Part shown: in pieces, positions 61,472 to 64,000 of the stretch
How the letters are laid out: the number at the start of each line of letters is the position of its first letter
How positions within the stretch are numbered: the stretch's first letter is position 1
Notes under the pieces: model-generated
The model's database searches: none
Seen by the model: the letters and a program-made list of their open reading frames with translations, nothing else
Told to the model about the DNA's origin: nothing
Origin: Natrarchaeobaculum sulfurireducens
GTDB taxonomy: Archaea > Halobacteriota > Halobacteria > Halobacteriales > Natrialbaceae
Direction of reading: 5' to 3'
Assembly: GCF_003430825.1 (NCBI RefSeq)
Contig: NZ_CP024047.1
Coordinates: forward strand, 2,232,001 to 2,296,000
Length of the DNA: 64,000 bases
Translations under genes and position numbers: made by a program

Positions 61472-63274
61472 ATGATGTACGTGTTCGAGGCGTGTCGCCG
61501 CGGTACTCGGGAGGTCGGGTCAGCCCTCTGGCGTTCTAGCGCCCGAACGAAAGCGTATCTCAGCCTCGATGGCCCGACGATCGCCGCCGACATCGCGAGC
61601 GGGGAACTCCGCGCCGATGTGCCGGACGATCCGGCTGCAACCCGGCGGTTCGCGGGCGACGACAGCGGAGACGGCTCACGCGACCTCGCTGGCGATCCAC
61701 CCGATCCGGACGATCTCGAGGGCGACGACGATTCACCGTTCGACGTGGGTGGGGGCTACGGGCTGCGCCAACAGGTCAGCCTCCTGCTTGGCCCCCTTCT
61801 GTTCGCGCTGATCTATTTTTCGCCGACGCCAGCGGGACTCCCACCGGAGGGGGAAGCCGTCGCTGCCGTCACCGTCTGGGTGGCCGTCTGGTGGGTGGGC
61901 GAGGCGATCCCGATCCCGGCGACGTCGCTGCTACCGATCGTTCTCTTCCCGCTAACCGGCGCGTTGCCGGTCGCCGAGACGACCCCGTCGTACGCCAACC
62001 CGCTGATCTTCCTCTTTATGGGTGGGTTTTTCCTCGCGATGGCGATGCAGCGGTGGGGGCTCCACCGCCGGATCGCCCTCCGGACGATCGCATTCGTGGG
62101 CAGTTCACCCTCCCGGCTTATCCTCGGGTTCATGATCGCGACGGCGTTTCTCTCGATGTGGGTCTCGAACAGCGCGACCGTGATGATGATGGTCCCGATC
62201 GCACTGGCGGTGATCTACCAGACCGCAGACCTGATCGACGAGACCGACCTCGAGATCGCCACCGGCGAGGGCGAGTTCTCCTTCGGCATCGCGCTGATGC
62301 TGTGTATCGCCTACGGTGCCTCGGTCGGTGGTGTCGGCACGCTCATCGGCACGCCGCCGAACATCCTCTTTGCGGGCCAGGCTGGCGAGCTGTTCGGCGA
62401 GACGATCGGCTTTGCCGAGTGGATGCGCTACGGCGTGCCCATCTCGATCGTCGGGATCGTGAGCGTCTACCTCTACGTTACTCGTGTGGCGATGCGCCCG
62501 CAGTTTTCCGAGCTGCCGGTCGGCGCGGAGACGATCGAGCGCCAACTCAGCGACCTCGGTGCGATGTCGAGCCAGGAGCGGCTGGTGCTCGTCGTCTTCG
62601 TTGGAATGGCCGCGAGCTGGATCGGCGCGAGCCTGATCGATCAGGCTGGGCTGGTCGCGGTGCCCGACGACGTCGACTCGATCGTCGCGATCGCGGGCGC
62701 GCTCGTGCTCTTTACGTTACCGACGAGGACCGAAGACGGCGAGCACACGTTCGTCCTCGACTGGGCGAACGCGGTCGACATCCCCTGGGGCGTGATCCTC
62801 CTGTTCGGTGGCGGGCTCGCGATCGCCGCCGGCTTCGGCGAGACCGGCCTCGCGGTCTGGATCGGTGAGAGCCTTCGCGCGCTCGAGGGGATTTCGATGG
62901 TCCTCATTTTGCTTTCGGTCGTCGCGATGACGATCTTTCTCACCGAGATCACCTCGAACACGGCGACGACCGCGATGTTGATGCCGATACTGGCCGGTGT
63001 CGCGGTCGGCATCGGCATCCACCCCTACGGACTGATGATCGCCGCGGCGACGGCGGCCTCGTTCGCGTTCATGCTCCCGGTCGCGACGCCACCGAACGCG
63101 ATCGTCTTCGGCAGCGGCTACATCACCCTCCCGCAGATGGCCCGCGTCGGTATCGGCCTCAACGTCCTCGGCATCATCCTGATAACGATCGTGGCAGTGC
63201 TGTGGCTCCCGCTCGCATGGGGAATCGACATGACAACGTTGCCAACGGCGTTCCTCGAGGAGTGGGGATCGTGA
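61472..63274 (+). CDS. SLC13-family (DASS) anion:Na+ symporter
   Basis: 600 residues from ATG (MMYVFEACRRG). The first ~90 residues are a hydrophilic, acidic N-terminal extension, then about 11 transmembrane helices. The SLC13/DASS signature regions are clear: WVSNSATVMMMVPIALAV, GGVGTLIGTPPNILF, FLTEITSNTATTAMLMPI and LPVATPPNAIVFGSGY, which contains the SNT/SNS-like sodium and carboxylate sites. It imports di- or tricarboxylates (or sulfate) with Na+. It complements the TctABC importer in this window. Confidence 0.93.
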   Translation: MMYVFEACRRGTREVGSALWRSSARTKAYLSLDGPTIAADIASGELRADVPDDPAATRRFAGDDSGDGSRDLAGDPPDPDDLEGDDDSPFDVGGGYGLRQQVSLLLGPLLFALIYFSPTPAGLPPEGEAVAAVTVWVAVWWVGEAIPIPATSLLPIVLFPLTGALPVAETTPSYANPLIFLFMGGFFLAMAMQRWGLHRRIALRTIAFVGSSPSRLILGFMIATAFLSMWVSNSATVMMMVPIALAVIYQTADLIDETDLEIATGEGEFSFGIALMLCIAYGASVGGVGTLIGTPPNILFAGQAGELFGETIGFAEWMRYGVPISIVGIVSVYLYVTRVAMRPQFSELPVGAETIERQLSDLGAMSSQERLVLVVFVGMAASWIGASLIDQAGLVAVPDDVDSIVAIAGALVLFTLPTRTEDGEHTFVLDWANAVDIPWGVILLFGGGLAIAAGFGETGLAVWIGESLRALEGISMVLILLSVVAMTIFLTEITSNTATTAMLMPILAGVAVGIGIHPYGLMIAAATAASFAFMLPVATPPNAIVFGSGYITLPQMARVGIGLNVLGIILITIVAVLWLPLAWGIDMTTLPTAFLEEWGS

Positions 63275-63450
63275 AATACCTCGGGAGCAAGCCCCGAGAC
63301 ACTCTCGCTGTCTCTCTGTAGCCCCGTCATCGACGCCAGTCTCGTTCACCTCGGTTGCATCACCGAGCGACGGCGACCACTACCAGCCCAACCAAGGCCG
63401 CGACGGCACCGAAACGGGCGATCGACTCGACGAGTCGTCCGCGACGAAGC

Positions 63451-64000
63451 CTACTCGAGAACGACGAGTACGTCGCCCATATCGACGCTTTGGTTTTCCT
63501 CGACGGCGATCTCGGAGACGGTGCCGCCGCGTGAGGCGACGATGTCGTTTTCCATCTTCATGGCCTCGAGAACGACGAGCACGTCACCCGCAGCGACCTC
63601 GTCGCCTTCCTCGACTTCGACTGAGAGGATCGTCCCCTGCATCTCGGCGTCGACGGTTTCGCCGTCACCCGCGAACTCCTCGCTGTCCGTGCTGTCGCCG
63701 CCAGCCGGCTGTGGTGGACTCGCCTGAGCGCCGCCGACATCGACGTCGCCCGCGGGAATTGCCGGTGCACCGTGTTCCTCGAGTTCGACCTCGAAGCGTT
63801 TGCCGTTGACCTCGACCGTGAACTCGCGCTCGACGCTCTCTTCGTCCTCACTCGAGCCGTCGCCGGTGTCGCCACCCCACTGCTGTTGGGCTTCTTCGAT
63901 CCGGCTCGTGTCCATCTCCTCGTCGAGATACTTCGTCGTATGCGTACTCGCGACGAACTCCTCGTCGGTGAGCATCAGCCGGTGGAACGGGATGATCGTC
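63451..64000 (-). CDS. Acyl-CoA carboxylase biotin subunit, C-terminal part (5' end outside window)
   Basis: 183 residues visible; the frame continues past the window edge with [28 protein letters not shown]-like biotin carboxylase C-terminal sequence (written approximately). The last ~75 residues are a biotinyl domain with the biotin lysine in LEAMKMEND. An acidic linker joins the two. It is the alpha chain of an acetyl/propionyl-CoA or methylcrotonyl-CoA type carboxylase, where biotin carboxylase and carrier domains are fused, as in haloarchaea. The catalytic carboxyltransferase gene should lie further right. Confidence 0.92.
   Translation of the reverse strand, partial: [182 protein letters not shown]

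Overview
The window is about 64 kb of high-GC DNA whose proteins are strongly acidic (Asp/Glu rich, little Lys). It has archaeal chemotaxis genes of the CheC/CheD/CheR kind, archaeal type IV pilus genes, a HalX response regulator, an HTH_10 (Bat-type) regulator, Tat-dependent export signals, and TATA boxes about 25-30 nt upstream of start codons (leaderless transcripts). Together these point to a motile, heterotrophic, aerobic haloarchaeon (class Halobacteria). A member of the Natrialbales is my guess, not a demonstrated fact.

Layout. 1-6.3 kb: the end of a chemotaxis operon, cheA (cut by the window edge)-cheC-tandem cheC-cheD-cheR, with ATGA/GTGA overlaps. 6.4-7.7 kb: a lone protein with what looks like a dead HsdR-N nuclease fold. 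7.7-16.7 kb (minus): a type IV pilus-like operon of a PilB-type ATPase, a PilC-type platform protein and five small prepilin-like proteins. 17-19.3 kb: a short-chain dehydrogenase and an acyl-CoA dehydrogenase. 19.3-21 kb: an accessory-looking stretch with a Tat-exported lysine-rich repeat protein, a gene-poor stretch holding a partial copy of a tRNA end, tRNA-Arg(CCT) and tatA. 21.4-23.9 kb: peroxiredoxin, HD hydrolase, a small winged-helix regulator, XapX and a small membrane protein. 23.9-27.5 kb (minus): the sdhCDBA complex II operon. 27.7-36.6 kb: mixed housekeeping genes (aspartoacylase-like hydrolase, GNAT-zinc ribbon, lipid-linked sugar flippase, RimK-protease fusion, PRC-barrel, AlkA-type glycosylase, orphan SdhA-like flavoprotein, YdjM-like membrane hydrolase). 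36.6-40.1 kb (minus): a Zn/Cd-type P-type ATPase behind a cysteine-rich HTH_10 regulator. 41.2-47 kb: beta-oxidation genes (two acyl-CoA dehydrogenases, a 3-hydroxyacyl-CoA dehydrogenase/enoyl-CoA hydratase fusion), an eroded IS200/IS605-like relic and a HalX response regulator. 47-52 kb (minus): small membrane protein, cupin, a TctCBA tripartite carboxylate importer and NikR. 52-64 kb: creatininase-family enzyme, large PAS/GAF histidine kinase, methyltransferase, dUTPase-like protein, a 45-residue zinc ribbon, two universal stress proteins, a MATE exporter, an SLC13 anion symporter and the biotin end of an acyl-CoA carboxylase.

How it fits together. The chemotaxis genes control a motility motor encoded elsewhere, and the pilus-like operon is a separate surface machine. 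The acyl-CoA dehydrogenases, the HAD/ECH fusion, the carboxylase and complex II form a route from acyl-CoA to the respiratory chain. TctABC and SLC13 would bring in carboxylates for the same central pathway.

The most interesting signals are regulatory and architectural: perfect inverted repeats of 9 and 10 bp that bracket the TATA boxes of the metal ATPase and of the small winged-helix gene, a TetR-style operator far upstream of the MATE gene, the tandem CheC with an Asn-to-Gln change in one phosphatase motif, the five-gene prepilin-like set, and the secreted 12-residue Lys/Glu repeat protein. No CRISPR array, rRNA or intact transposase was seen.
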